A DNA stretch of 64,000 nt, taken from NCBI GenBank assembly GCA_016744705.1, contig JADGDU010000022.1, forward strand, positions 1 through 64,000, in the 5' to 3' direction. Shown one piece after another: positions 10,701 through 19,967 of the stretch. The stretch's first letter is position 1. Each line of letters opens with the position of its first letter. The notes beneath the pieces are model-generated. The model saw only the letters and a program-made list of their open reading frames with translations. It made no database searches and was not told the DNA's origin. The position numbers were made by a program, and so were the translations under genes. The stretch is from Candidatus Krumholzibacteriia bacterium (GTDB lineage Bacteria; Krumholzibacteriota; Krumholzibacteriia; LZORAL124-64-63).

Positions 10701-13700
10701 ATGCCCGCATTCGCGCGGTGGATCAATTCTGGAACCAGGTGAACAACAGCAGCGAGCACGTGTGGCTGGACAGCGACGATGGTTCCATCTCGCCCACCAA
10801 CCCGCTGAACAATGGCCAGAGTCTGGTTTCTGGTGAGCTGACTTTGCCCGTTTTCCTGACAAGCACAGGGTTCATCACCATGACTGCGGCGGCTATGGAC
10901 AACATCGGTATTACCGGCCAGTTGAACACAGTGCAGGTGCAGCAGGGCGCTAACTACCAAATCGTGGTACCCGATTCTGCTTATGTGGGACCTCCACAGA
11001 CTTTTGAAGTGACCATCAGCCTGACGGATGAGTTTGGCGACCCCATGCCTGCTGCCAACAATTGGTTCAACATTCAGGCTTTGCGCAGCAATCTTGAACC
11101 AGCCAGCAGTACTCTGCAAATCACCAGTGGGCAATTGGCAGCCGGTACCGTGACCATCACGGGACAGGCTTACGATACGGTTGAGGATATTGTCCTGTGG
11201 ATTACAGATACCGCAGGTCGGAGTAGCTATAGCTCTACTATCCGTATGATGCCCAATGGCTTAGAGTATGTGGTGACTTTGGATCAGGATTTGATGCCCG
11301 TAGTTGGACCTCCGGCAACCTTCCCTCTGGACATCGTGCTGAGGGACGTGGATACGCACACCATCGTGGATCAGGATCGGCGCCTGGATGTATCGGTGAT
11401 GACCGCCCTCGGTGGCGCAGGTCAGGGAATTTTGGGCACAGATAGCCAGCGTCTGGATCATGGTTTGATCCATTTCCAGCAGAGCTATACCCGCGCCGAA
11501 AATATTTACATTTCGGTGACGGATACCACTGGTCTCACAGGATCCAGTCCCGTGTTTTCCATTCGCCCCGATGGTTATAAGAGGCTTCAGATTTTGGCTC
11601 CCGGTGAAGTGGTTGAGTCCGGTATTCCGGCCTTTGATGCCACTGGTAAGAGTGGATCGCCTTTGACTCAACGTTCCGGCGAATTGTTCCCCGTGACGGT
11701 GCGTGCAGTGGATCAGTATTGGAACTTGGCCGATACCACCAACGTGGGTGTTCTGCGCCTGGTGGCCAGTGATAACTCCTTTGCCAATGAAGGCAATCCT
11801 GAAGAAAACTACATGCCGTTTGTCAATGGCCGGAGAACCTTCAATGGTTTCCTGACCGACGCCGGTACTGTGGCTGTCACAGTTTATGATGAAGGGGATT
11901 TGACCAAGCCATCCCAGAGCAGTCACGTCCCTGTAGACCCTTCCTATGAATATGAAATTACCGTACCGGCTACTGCTTCCACCGGTCCGGTGCCTGGATT
12001 CCTGGTCACCATCAAGTTGATCGATCCTGTCACCGGCAACGTGGTGCCTACGGCCATGAACCGATTCGAGTTGACGCCATTGCTGCCCAACCATGGGGCC
12101 GCCAATGGAGATCTGGGTACTATAGAGGCCCAGCTCATCGGTGGCGTAGCCGTGATCAACGATCAAAACTACAGCACCGTGGAAGATATTGTCATCCGGG
12201 TCACCGATGACTTTGGTCGCGAAGCTTTCAGTACGGTCATCGCCATGGACAGTGGTGGGTTGTACTATTCGGTCACCTTGCCTGATTCGGCAGTGGTCGG
12301 TCCTCCGCAAACCTTCCCTCTGGTGGTTGAGCTGCTCGACAGCAACACGGGTGAACGTGTGATCACCCAGGATCGTCTGTTCGATATTCAAATTGTGAGC
12401 GCTCAGACAGGTCTTCCCGGCGCGGGGGCCACGGAAGTGGTTCAAGGTATTCTCAGTGGTGGAATCCGTTCCATTGCTCAGGGTTATAGCCGTTCAGAAG
12501 ATATCTTTGTCCAGGTCTCGGATACCACCGGAATCACAGGTATCAGTAATACCTGCCGCATGTTGGCCGACGGCTTCAAGCGCATTCAATTAGTGGCTCC
12601 TGGTGAAACTCCGGTGCCCGGTTCTCTCAGTGGTGACGGTAAGGATGGCGAGCCTCTGACCCAACAGGCCGAGTCGCCATTCACCGTGAGCGTGCGCGCA
12701 GTGGATCAATATTGGAACCTGGTTTCCAGCATATCCGACGGCACCATTCACCTCAGCAGCAGTGGCGGCCAGCTTGATCTGGTGGATCCCACTGAAGACA
12801 ATGCTCCTTTTGTAAACGGTAGCAGAGATTTGGAAATCGTACTGGGTAATCCCGGTGTGGTCTCGGTCTTCGCCACCGATTCTTTCCATTCGGACGTCAA
12901 CAGTGGCCGGGTCGATATTCCGGTCAATGAAGCCGAGTATCAGGTGGTCTTGCCTGACCCGGCTGTGGTGACTGCTGGCCCTCCAGCCACCTTTAATGTG
13001 ACGGTGCGTTTGGTCAATCCTGAAACCGGCGAACGCATTGACGCCGGCGGGGATTTTGAAATGACTGCCTTATTGCCGGATCGTTCCGGTGCTCACGATA
13101 CTCTGGGCATTACCACTGGCACTCTGGTGGGCGGAGAAGCCATCATCAGCGGCCAGCACTATGCCACCAGTGAGCAAATTGTCATTCGCATCCGGGATCC
13201 CCGAGGGCGAGAAGCTTTCAGTGATGTTTTGACTGTAGTGCCTGAAGGTGTGCGCTATGCCGTGGATATTCCCGACACCGTGATTGCGGGCGAAGGATTT
13301 GAAATGTCCGTCCGGCGTGTGGATATCGTCACTGGCCAGTTGGTCACCAGCGATGATCGCAACTTCGTGATCAACGTCTTCAGCGGTAATTCACCGCGAC
13401 CCGATTTCTACTACAACCCGGCAGGCATTTTGGCCGACACCGTGGGCACCACTCACAGCGGCGTCCATACTTTTGCCTTCCAGACTTATGACCGGGCCGA
13501 AAGCATCTACCTGCGAATCAGTGACAGCCACGGCGAACTGTTTTTCAGCGATGTGGTGACGGTGATTCCGGCTCCGGCCTCTGTCATCGCTCTGTGGGCC
13601 GAAGACTTGCCAGGCCAGGAATTGGATGGACCCCTTCGCCCCGGCGAAACCGTAGTGATGCAGGTGCGGGCTACGGATTCTTCTGGCAACGCGGTCAATG

Positions 13701-14503
13701 GCACGGGTATGAATGTGCAAATCATCCGGGGCCATGGAGCCCTTGGCAATGCCTTTGAACCGTCCTTCGGTTTGGTGGCAGACGTGGATGGGCGGGCCAA
13801 TGTGGAACTTACGGTGAGCGATTTTGGCACCGAAGATATTTTGGTCCAGGCTGTGTCTGGTAATCTGCTCAGCGAGCCGGTTCTCATCGAAGTGACGGGT
13901 CCACCAGTGACTCGCATTGAGTTTGAACCAGCCGTCTCCGAGTTCCGTGATGGGTATTACATCACGCCCAGCACGGTGATTCGTTTGAGCGCAGTGACGG
14001 AAGACGATGGGGGTATCCAAACCATTTTCCACGATGTGGATGAGATTGATCCTCCCCGACCAGTTGATGTTTATGACGGCGAATTCTCCCTGGAAAGCCT
14101 CGACCGGGTGTCCTTTACCACCGGCCAGCATGTTCTGCGCTTCTATGCAGAAGAAAGCAGCGGCGTTCTGGAAGAGGTGCGCTCCGTGGTGCTCTACACC
14201 GCGACGGATCTGGACTTGGAGAAGGAAATTACCAACCGTCCCAACCCCTTCAATCCCAATGAGAATGAGACCATGATCTTATTCCGGCCCACCACCAGTG
14301 GCGTTGTCACCATCACCATATACGATCTGTATGGTGGCGTGGTTTACAGCGAACAGCGTGATGTGACAGCCGGTGTCGAAGTTCTGGACTTCTCGTGGGA
14401 TGGCCGCAACGGCAAAGGCCGGGTGGTGGCCAACGGTGGATACATCTGCCGGGTTCACGGCAACGGAATGGACCTCCGTCGCAAGATTGCGGTGGTGAAG
14501 TGA
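7727..14503 (+). CDS. Giant secreted/surface protein with two families of Ig-like repeats and a FlgD-like C-terminal domain
   Basis: A 2258-residue exported protein. The N-terminal Sec signal peptide (hydrophobic core ILVSALILNVCMASSALA, cleavage after ALA) is followed by a long series of beta-sandwich repeats. One repeat family is headed by a 'LLPGETxxPG...GKxGxP' unit seen seven times (near residues 255, 480, 599, 847, 962, 1290, 1623) and continues with 'VRAVDQYWNLV'-type strands. A second has 'VGPPxTFxLxIxLxD' units at about 1087, 1192, 1418, 1524 and 1749. The end (about 2170-2258) is the 'NRPNPFNP...GGVVYS...WDGRNGKGRVVANGGYICRV' FlgD-Ig-like domain found on secreted FCB proteins. The gene is translationally coupled to a PorV-like barrel gene (TGATGA), suggesting joint export or anchoring. 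The ATG at 7736 is an alternative start. The specific function is unknown; adhesin or stalk/sheath protein is an inference. Confidence 0.8.
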   Translation: MNGMTQKHIMILVSALILNVCMASSALAFDHLELTVVSPHMVGGFPAVTVETDFSVNVRAVNGDGSTDVNANFIHAQLSSPDVAAVLPGSVYLVNGEYQFDSLRFLADGQPVRLRVADADDGSVPAAEVAINCYNYVDHFDLSVPAGDKFVAQAINITLTARDSEGVAVLNFQDDVVLDALVGNFPTGPSMSVNGVGFANGQITSAVTFWGTDPITSENELTVTNSVVYPGQSSAAEGVATITPLRPGSLDGIVLLLPGETLTPGVSPGKSGTPNNQTSGQNFGSISVYATDEYWNPIEPAALPTLSFTSDDPSGGVILPIGGLMGGNPESSLSSTLIRSGTTRLTATASGEVNGSSRSDVVINPQGLHHFEFDAGVWNPGDSQVTTIPFNIRIYARDSNDNLFPLNGAVSLRVRIGASDESADYILTNNSTFVDGQLDAQIQVTKRGFSAYLIVDSGVVGESSAFQVNAGPCEKILLSLPGETWVNGLNDENFSGNQGTPNAVVAGALINPMTIRPVDRYNNLAPGNRNVTLSCPSGYFELPDYPGNVVNINNPTDISVILRSADQLQYLRAESSGINANDSSAVIVSPGPFWRMVVEAPGETLDPGIFDAIEDDGKVGDPAVQDAGVPFDVRVFATDAYWNPVSDVDNVLPMSLDFSSTDPMAALPGNPQEINDNNGDFEVTLITLADPNHQTVRVDNNGDGVFALTTVPMKAGVIDHFDIGINSRTNPTPADVLDDLPDHRAGSLLPNVTLIARDVFGNHVADFAENVTLYVNHGTGILNPTVADMSLGLGSGTYNGAWRGNIQITRAGEDIRLYVREDTYAHTDSSNTFDVFAQPQDYADLVVLLPGETHTPGIAPGKVGSPLPTVAGDPVVATVIATDTWWNQVSVQPQVHFESDNFFQMISANDQQLDPDGTAQLDLYFKTATTHQLSASDLIIPAYTDTSVIAVDAGSFNRLMMLLPGEAAEPGGPEPDGKIGSPIPQTASLEFDARIRAVDQFWNQVNNSSEHVWLDSDDGSISPTNPLNNGQSLVSGELTLPVFLTSTGFITMTAAAMDNIGITGQLNTVQVQQGANYQIVVPDSAYVGPPQTFEVTISLTDEFGDPMPAANNWFNIQALRSNLEPASSTLQITSGQLAAGTVTITGQAYDTVEDIVLWITDTAGRSSYSSTIRMMPNGLEYVVTLDQDLMPVVGPPATFPLDIVLRDVDTHTIVDQDRRLDVSVMTALGGAGQGILGTDSQRLDHGLIHFQQSYTRAENIYISVTDTTGLTGSSPVFSIRPDGYKRLQILAPGEVVESGIPAFDATGKSGSPLTQRSGELFPVTVRAVDQYWNLADTTNVGVLRLVASDNSFANEGNPEENYMPFVNGRRTFNGFLTDAGTVAVTVYDEGDLTKPSQSSHVPVDPSYEYEITVPATASTGPVPGFLVTIKLIDPVTGNVVPTAMNRFELTPLLPNHGAANGDLGTIEAQLIGGVAVINDQNYSTVEDIVIRVTDDFGREAFSTVIAMDSGGLYYSVTLPDSAVVGPPQTFPLVVELLDSNTGERVITQDRLFDIQIVSAQTGLPGAGATEVVQGILSGGIRSIAQGYSRSEDIFVQVSDTTGITGISNTCRMLADGFKRIQLVAPGETPVPGSLSGDGKDGEPLTQQAESPFTVSVRAVDQYWNLVSSISDGTIHLSSSGGQLDLVDPTEDNAPFVNGSRDLEIVLGNPGVVSVFATDSFHSDVNSGRVDIPVNEAEYQVVLPDPAVVTAGPPATFNVTVRLVNPETGERIDAGGDFEMTALLPDRSGAHDTLGITTGTLVGGEAIISGQHYATSEQIVIRIRDPRGREAFSDVLTVVPEGVRYAVDIPDTVIAGEGFEMSVRRVDIVTGQLVTSDDRNFVINVFSGNSPRPDFYYNPAGILADTVGTTHSGVHTFAFQTYDRAESIYLRISDSHGELFFSDVVTVIPAPASVIALWAEDLPGQELDGPLRPGETVVMQVRATDSSGNAVNGTGMNVQIIRGHGALGNAFEPSFGLVADVDGRANVELTVSDFGTEDILVQAVSGNLLSEPVLIEVTGPPVTRIEFEPAVSEFRDGYYITPSTVIRLSAVTEDDGGIQTIFHDVDEIDPPRPVDVYDGEFSLESLDRVSFTTGQHVLRFYAEESSGVLEEVRSVVLYTATDLDLEKEITNRPNPFNPNENETMILFRPTTSGVVTITIYDLYGGVVYSEQRDVTAGVEVLDFSWDGRNGKGRVVANGGYICRVHGNGMDLRRKIAVVK

Positions 14504-15801
14504 TGAAAGCTGAAACCATGAAAACCAATATGAATATTTACCGTTGGCTCTTTGTCCTGGCGACCATTGTGCTGACCACAGCTCCGGCGATGGCTGTAGA
14601 CGATGCTGGTGTCCCCGGCGGATTCCTCCGCTTTGGCGCCAGTGCTCGCAGCCTTTCCCTGGGGAACGCTGTGGTCGGTTTGAGTGATGATGTGGCAACC
14701 TCTTACTGGAACCCAGCAGGCCTGGCCCAGTTGCGAACCATGGAAATCACGGGCATGGGCGCCACCCTGTTCAACGATACCAAGTACACCTTCTTTGCCT
14801 TGGGCATGCCCACGGAAAACTGGGGTACCTTTTCATTCAATGGCACCTTCACCAGCAGTGGTGAATTTGAACGGTCCTCCATTATGGAGGACACAGGGGA
14901 GACCTTCAGTGAAAAAGAAGGCATCTTCTCTTTGGGTTACGCCAACGGCTTTGGTCGCCTGATTTACGGTGTGAATCTCAAATCCGTGAGTCAGGACATT
15001 GGCGGAGCTTCGGGCAATAGCATGGGTATGGATCTGGGGATTCTGTATCGTCCCCACCGTCTGCTGAGCCTGGGTGCTTCGGTGCAAAATCTTCTCGAAC
15101 CCAAAATCACTTTGATTGAAGAAGAAGAAAAACTGGCTCGCAGCATGCGTGCGGGAATGGCTCTGCGCTTTTTCCGAGGCCGTATGGTGATGACCACCGA
15201 CCTGGTAAAAACCGAATTTATGGATACCAGTTTCCGCAGTGGATTGGAAGTTTGGCCCGTCAGATTTTTGAGTCTGCGGGGCGGGTATGACGGCGAGCGC
15301 GAACACATGAGCGCCGGTGCCGGCTTCCGCTTTGATAACTGGCAGTTTGATTACGCCTACGTCAGCACCGATCTCGGGGCTCAGAATGTTTTGAGCGCCA
15401 CTCTGCGATTTGGTGTGCCCTTTGGAGTGAAGATGAGCTCCAACCGCGCCCTGTTCAGTCCTTCTGGTCAGGACAAGGATGTGCGCTTTGCCATCGAAAC
15501 AGCTGTCCGCGGTACTGTGGAATCCTGGCGTGTTGAAATTGATGATGAAAATGGAAACCTTATCCGCACCATGACCGGCAACGGCGCACCTCCTGCTGGA
15601 GTCAGCTGGGGCGGCAAAGATGAAGATGGTCGTCTGGTAAATGACGGACAATACAGCGCCCGGGTGACCATCGTGGACCAGATGGGCCAGCAGTGGGATT
15701 ACCAATCCTCCGTGGAAGTGATGGGCTTCAAGGACCGGACAAGAACACCCATCCGAGTTGAAATCAGTGGCAACGAAAACAACCCCGGGGGGGAAAAGTG
15801 A
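14503..15801 (+). CDS. PorV/PorQ-like outer-membrane beta-barrel with C-terminal FlgD-like domain
   Basis: 432 residues. The start ATG overlaps the stop of the giant protein (TGATGA), so I reject an upstream in-frame start at 14395. A signal peptide (WLFVLATIVLTTAPAMA) is followed by 'GGFLRFGASARSLSLGNAVVGLSDDVATSYWNPAGLA', quoted in outline only; this is the hallmark N-terminus of the PorV/PorQ/UPF0164 family (FadL-like barrels). About 14 amphipathic strands follow. The last 100 residues (about 325-425) are a FlgD-Ig-like fold ('GAPPAGVSWGGKDEDGRLVNDGQYSARV'-type). In Bacteroidetes, PorV shuttles type IX cargo at the cell surface. Here the neighbour with a sorting-like domain is plausible cargo, but no PorK/L/M/N/SprA genes are in the window, so a complete type IX system is not shown. 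Confidence 0.75.
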   Translation: MKAETMKTNMNIYRWLFVLATIVLTTAPAMAVDDAGVPGGFLRFGASARSLSLGNAVVGLSDDVATSYWNPAGLAQLRTMEITGMGATLFNDTKYTFFALGMPTENWGTFSFNGTFTSSGEFERSSIMEDTGETFSEKEGIFSLGYANGFGRLIYGVNLKSVSQDIGGASGNSMGMDLGILYRPHRLLSLGASVQNLLEPKITLIEEEEKLARSMRAGMALRFFRGRMVMTTDLVKTEFMDTSFRSGLEVWPVRFLSLRGGYDGEREHMSAGAGFRFDNWQFDYAYVSTDLGAQNVLSATLRFGVPFGVKMSSNRALFSPSGQDKDVRFAIETAVRGTVESWRVEIDDENGNLIRTMTGNGAPPAGVSWGGKDEDGRLVNDGQYSARVTIVDQMGQQWDYQSSVEVMGFKDRTRTPIRVEISGNENNPGGEK

Positions 15802-18800
15802 TGAGCAGGACACGAGTGATAAACCAACGGATGAAATCAGCCCGGAGCCGGCAACTGCGCCGTGCCATGTGGGCCACCTTGGCCGTCTCTGTGGCTCTCT
15901 GGAGTCTGATGGTGGGCGCAGGTCAATCCCTGGCAGCCGACAGCCTGGATGAACGAAAAATCCTCACAGAAGATGCCTTGTGGGAGACTGCAGGTCAGGC
16001 TTTCACCGACGGTGTGGATAAAAGTGCGGCCATGCAGCAGTACCGCCTGTACGTACAATCCTATGGGGGCAGCTCTCGCTCCTCAGGGGCTCAGTATATG
16101 CTGGGGGAATGCTACTTTGAAGCAGGGGATTTTGAAGGCGCTTTGCGGGAATATGAGCGCGTTTCCAAATTTAATGGCGAAGACGATTATCTCCGGGCCA
16201 GTGTGTTGCTGCGCCAAGGTGAGTGTTACTACAACCTGGGTCAATTCTCAGAAGCCATTGCCAATTTTGACCGCCTTATTGACAAATACGACGATACCTT
16301 TCTCCTGGCCGAAAGCCTTTATGAAATCGGTCTGAGTTACATCGTTGAAGGCAACTGGTTGAAACTGCGCACCGCTTATCGTGAGCTTTTGGAACGCCGG
16401 CCCGGATACGCCGAAAAGCCACAGGTGAAATTTGCCTTGGGCCTCTTTGCCTATCAGGAAAAACGGTATGATGAAGCCATCGCTTACTTCTCCGAAGTGC
16501 CCAGCGATCGTGGCTTGTACTATTTGGGGCGTTGTCTGGAAGATACTGGACAGTACATCCTGGCCATCCAGCGTTACCGTCAGGTGTTGCGTCGTCATGC
16601 AGACAGCCCTTTGGCTGATGATGTGGCTTTCTCCATCGCCGAAGCATTTTATCGCTCTGGACAGAACACCGTGGCTGTACGCAGTTACCGGGCCTTCATC
16701 GAAAAATACCCAGACAGTCAATTTGTGCCCAATGCCCGCTACAAAATGGCTTGCGTAACGTTCAGTGAGGGTCGTTACGATGAATCGGTGCGGCAATTGG
16801 AAGAAATCGTGCGTCTGTTTCCTGGTGAAATGATCAGTGCTTACGCCCAATATCTCATTGGCGATTGCTACATGAATCTGGATCGCACCGCCGAAGCCAT
16901 TTTTGCCTGGACCGATGTTGTGCGTGGATTTGAAAACACCAAGGTGGCCAGTTCCGCTTTGCATAAAGTCATCTACGCTTATACCACCGAAGACAATTTT
17001 GGTCAGGCCATTGTTCTGGCTGACGAATTTCTAAACCGATTCCCTGGTGATGATCTGGCTCCCCGAGTCCGGGTTCTGCAGGGGTTCAGCCATTACCAGT
17101 TGGAAGAATATTCTGCGGCTATCCGCTCTTTCCAGAACGTGGTGGACAAACATGTGAACACCGATGTGGCCGAAAGAGCCCTCTTTCTCTCAACCATGTC
17201 TCATTTCAAAACCGGTGAGTTGGATCGTTTGCTGACCAACTACAACTACATGGCCAGCAAGCTATTGCCCACGGCCAGCGAGTGGCGGGGACGCACTTAC
17301 TATTATCTTGGGGAAGCCTACTATAACCAGGGCCTGTTCCGTCAGGCCACGGGAATGTACCGTTTGGTACTAACGGGATATCCTCGCAGTAATGTGGCCG
17401 CCGCATCTCTGCAGGGCTTGGTGGCCAGCCGCAGTCAAACCGGTCAATACGAATTGGCACTGGAGGAACAGGAAAAATTCCTGCTCTCTCTGGCTAACGC
17501 GGAAAGTGAAAACGGAACCAATAGTTTGGCAGTGGGCAGCATCTATTTTAACCAACATAAATATGAGGATGCGCTCAAACAGTTTGGTGATTTTTTGGCC
17601 AAACATCCTGACGATCCGGCGGCCGCCTCGGCCCTGGCCAACCAGGGTGACTGCTACTACCGGTTGCAATACTACGATCAGGCCATTGAAGCGTGGAAAA
17701 GCTTATTGGCCCGCTTCCCGGCCGCGCCTGAAGCCCAGGAAGCTCTCTACCGTATTGCTGACACTCAATTTGGGCTGGGCCAGTTTGCGGGGGCTACGGC
17801 CACCTACAACCGACTGCAAACCCAGTTCCCTGAAGGCGATCATGCGGCGGATGCTGGTTTTGGATTGGCCAACTGCGCCTACAATCAGGGCCAGGATGAT
17901 CGGGCTATCGAAGCTTTTGGTGCCTTTGTATCTGCTAACCCCGGGGATGCCCGGATTGAAGATGCCGAGCTTGGAATCCAGAGTTGCTATTATCGCAGCG
18001 GCCGGGACATGGAGCAGTATCTTGATGGACATCCGGACAGTCCTCTGGCTGCAGATATCTATTGGAACAAGGGACAGGATGCCTTTGCGGCCAAGGATTA
18101 CACTACTTCTGCCAAGGCTTTCGAAAAAGTGACTTTGGATTATCCGGACAGCGAGTCTGGACCGGGTGCTTTGTTCTATCTGGCGGAAAGCTATTACCGG
18201 GCAGAGAACATGACTCAGGCTTTGGCTGGTTATTCTAATTTTACCACCACGCACCCCACTCATGAATTGGCTGAACTGGCCTATTTGCGGGGAGCCACTG
18301 TTCAATTCAAGCAAGAACAGTATCTGGATGCGGCTTTCAGTTATGAAACTCTGACTGACATTTTCCCTGAAGGACAATATGCCGCATTGGCCTCTTACAA
18401 CGCGGCCATCTGTTACCAGGAAATCGAAGATTGGCATGCAGCAATTGGCGGATACGTTCGGTTCCTTGGGGACCACCCGGAAGATGAAAACGCCCAGGGG
18501 TTATGGTTGCAGATTGCCTCTCTCTACCAAGAGGAATTGGGCGACTATTCCCAAGCCGTGGAAGCTTACGAGCATGCTCTGGAAACAGGCGAAGCGCCCG
18601 TGGCGGAAGTTCGCTACCGTCAGGGTGAATGCCACGAAAAAGACAAAAGCATAGATATGGCCTTGGCTAGTTATGAAGGGGCCGCAAATCAGGGCGGTGT
18701 TGTGGATCCTTTCCGTATTGCTAGCTTGGCCCGCATGGCGGAAATTGCTGAAGAGCGAGGGGATTGGGGTGCAGCCCTTGGGGCTTGGCAACAAATCCAG

Positions 18801-18884
18801 GATGCCGGAGGCAAGGCCGAGTGGACGGCCATGGCTGTGGAAAGAATTGATGCCATTCGTTCTTCGGGTGTGGTCGGCGGTTAG
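15801..18884 (+). CDS. Large exported TPR-repeat protein
   Basis: 1027 residues, with the ATG overlapping the PorV-like stop (GTGATG). An arginine-rich N-terminus and one hydrophobic stretch (about 24-45, ending SLAA-D) read as a Sec signal or anchor. The rest is an almost unbroken solenoid of tetratricopeptide/Sel1-like helical pairs of about 34-37 residues, with repeated 'ALxxY...FPxSxxAxxAxYxxAxCxYxxGxYxxAI' patterns resembling BamD/YbgF-type periplasmic TPRs. It is the last gene of the three-gene cassette and is followed at once by a strong terminator. Likely a periplasmic or outer-membrane-associated scaffold for the two proteins encoded upstream; this role is inferred from co-transcription. 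Confidence 0.75.
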   Translation: MSRTRVINQRMKSARSRQLRRAMWATLAVSVALWSLMVGAGQSLAADSLDERKILTEDALWETAGQAFTDGVDKSAAMQQYRLYVQSYGGSSRSSGAQYMLGECYFEAGDFEGALREYERVSKFNGEDDYLRASVLLRQGECYYNLGQFSEAIANFDRLIDKYDDTFLLAESLYEIGLSYIVEGNWLKLRTAYRELLERRPGYAEKPQVKFALGLFAYQEKRYDEAIAYFSEVPSDRGLYYLGRCLEDTGQYILAIQRYRQVLRRHADSPLADDVAFSIAEAFYRSGQNTVAVRSYRAFIEKYPDSQFVPNARYKMACVTFSEGRYDESVRQLEEIVRLFPGEMISAYAQYLIGDCYMNLDRTAEAIFAWTDVVRGFENTKVASSALHKVIYAYTTEDNFGQAIVLADEFLNRFPGDDLAPRVRVLQGFSHYQLEEYSAAIRSFQNVVDKHVNTDVAERALFLSTMSHFKTGELDRLLTNYNYMASKLLPTASEWRGRTYYYLGEAYYNQGLFRQATGMYRLVLTGYPRSNVAAASLQGLVASRSQTGQYELALEEQEKFLLSLANAESENGTNSLAVGSIYFNQHKYEDALKQFGDFLAKHPDDPAAASALANQGDCYYRLQYYDQAIEAWKSLLARFPAAPEAQEALYRIADTQFGLGQFAGATATYNRLQTQFPEGDHAADAGFGLANCAYNQGQDDRAIEAFGAFVSANPGDARIEDAELGIQSCYYRSGRDMEQYLDGHPDSPLAADIYWNKGQDAFAAKDYTTSAKAFEKVTLDYPDSESGPGALFYLAESYYRAENMTQALAGYSNFTTTHPTHELAELAYLRGATVQFKQEQYLDAAFSYETLTDIFPEGQYAALASYNAAICYQEIEDWHAAIGGYVRFLGDHPEDENAQGLWLQIASLYQEELGDYSQAVEAYEHALETGEAPVAEVRYRQGECHEKDKSIDMALASYEGAANQGGVVDPFRIASLARMAEIAEERGDWGAALGAWQQIQDAGGKAEWTAMAVERIDAIRSSGVVGG

Positions 18885-18906
18885 CCAGTCCAAAACCTGA
18901 AAAATC

Positions 18907-18941
18907 ATTCCGCCTCCCACCTCGGGGGGCGGAATTTTTTT
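18907..18941 (+). terminator. Strong intrinsic terminator after the TPR gene
   Basis: ATTCCGCC (18907-18914) pairs with GGCGGAAT (18928-18935), followed by seven Ts. It closes the giant-protein/PorV/TPR transcription unit. Confidence 0.85.
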
Positions 18942-19070
18942 ATTGTTGGTCAGAATGTTTTTATGGTGTACAATCTAAACACTTGAAGGATAAAGAAATA
19001 CGTAAAGACTGTCCTTGTGTTGGCAAGTCTTCGTGACCTTGTGCTCGCCCCAGCTACATGGAAGGTCCTC

Positions 19071-19967
19071 ATGTGTCGTGATATGAACTTCTTGCCCTTT
19101 TGGGGGCATTATGATCAGGTATGTGTTCGCTACGAAGCTGAGCAACGGGCCATCTGGTACACGCTCAGTCCATACAGCCGGCCTTGTTTTAATCATGAGT
19201 TGTTGGCCGAGTTGGCTCATTTCCAAAACAAACTTATCCAGTATAATCAAGAAGCCATTGACTCGGGAAACTGTCTGCCCATTCGCTACACGGTTTTAGA
19301 CAGCGCTGTGCCGGGTGTCTTTAATCTGGGTGGCGACCTTGACCTTTTCTACGGCCTCATCCGCGAAAACGATGGTGAAGGTTTGTTTGCCTACGCCAAA
19401 GCCTGCATTGATGTTCTCTACCCCAATGCGGTGAATTATTCCATGCCTCTGACAACCATCAGTCTGGTTCAGGGAGAAGCTCTGGGAGGCGGCTTTGAAG
19501 CGGCCATCTCCAGTAACATTGTGGTGGCTGAAGAGAGCGCCCGTTTTGGTCTGCCGGAAATCCTTTTTAATTTGATACCGGGAATGGGCGCCTACAGTTT
19601 TCTCATCCGGAAAACTACCCCCGACGTCGTGGAGCGCCTGATCACTGGTGGTGAAATTTTCACGGCCAGGCAAATGCTGGAATTGAAATTGGTGGACGAA
19701 GTGGTGGCCGATGGTGAAGGTGTTTCCGCAGTGCGGGGACTCATAGCCAGACATCAACGCAAGGGCAATGCGCATGCGGCCTTTGGCAGAGTGCAGCAAT
19801 GCCTTAATCCGGTCACCTATGAGGAATTGATCAGGATTACCCGCATTTGGGTGGATACGGCCTTGCAACTGGGCCCCAGAGATTTGCGAATGATTGAAAA
19901 CCTGGTCCGGGCTCAGGATCGTCGCCAAAAAAACATGGTGGCAAAAGAGATGAAAAGTCGAGCCTGA
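19071..19967 (+). CDS. rpfF: RpfF-type DSF synthase (crotonase-fold acyl-ACP dehydratase/thioesterase)
   Basis: 298 residues from the ATG at 19071, which has GGAAGG about six bases upstream; a GTG at 19017 would add 18 residues. Crotonase fold with features specific to the RpfF/DSF-synthase branch: VFNLGGDLDLF, TISLVQGEALGGGFEAA and FGLPEILFNLIPGMGAYSF. The two catalytic glutamates of RpfF are both present and exactly 20 residues apart (GGGFE and GLPE; E143 and E163), as I recall for Xanthomonas E141/E161. The C-terminus 'NPVTYEEL...DLRMIENLVRAQDRR' is also family-typical. Family role: makes cis-2-unsaturated fatty-acid signals (diffusible signal factor) from acyl-ACP in the cytoplasm. The next gene, tail to tail, is an RpfC-like sensor kinase, which strongly supports a signalling function over beta-oxidation. 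Confidence 0.88.
   Translation: MCRDMNFLPFWGHYDQVCVRYEAEQRAIWYTLSPYSRPCFNHELLAELAHFQNKLIQYNQEAIDSGNCLPIRYTVLDSAVPGVFNLGGDLDLFYGLIRENDGEGLFAYAKACIDVLYPNAVNYSMPLTTISLVQGEALGGGFEAAISSNIVVAEESARFGLPEILFNLIPGMGAYSFLIRKTTPDVVERLITGGEIFTARQMLELKLVDEVVADGEGVSAVRGLIARHQRKGNAHAAFGRVQQCLNPVTYEELIRITRIWVDTALQLGPRDLRMIENLVRAQDRRQKNMVAKEMKSRA

Noticed and set aside
11261..12445. Long antisense open frame inside the giant gene (394 residues)
   Set aside because: His/Gly/Arg-rich composition typical of the complement of beta-repeat coding DNA; the sense frame has clear domains.
14503..18884. A complete type IX secretion system
   Set aside because: Only a PorV-like barrel and sorting-like domains are present; no PorK, L, M, N or SprA genes in the window.
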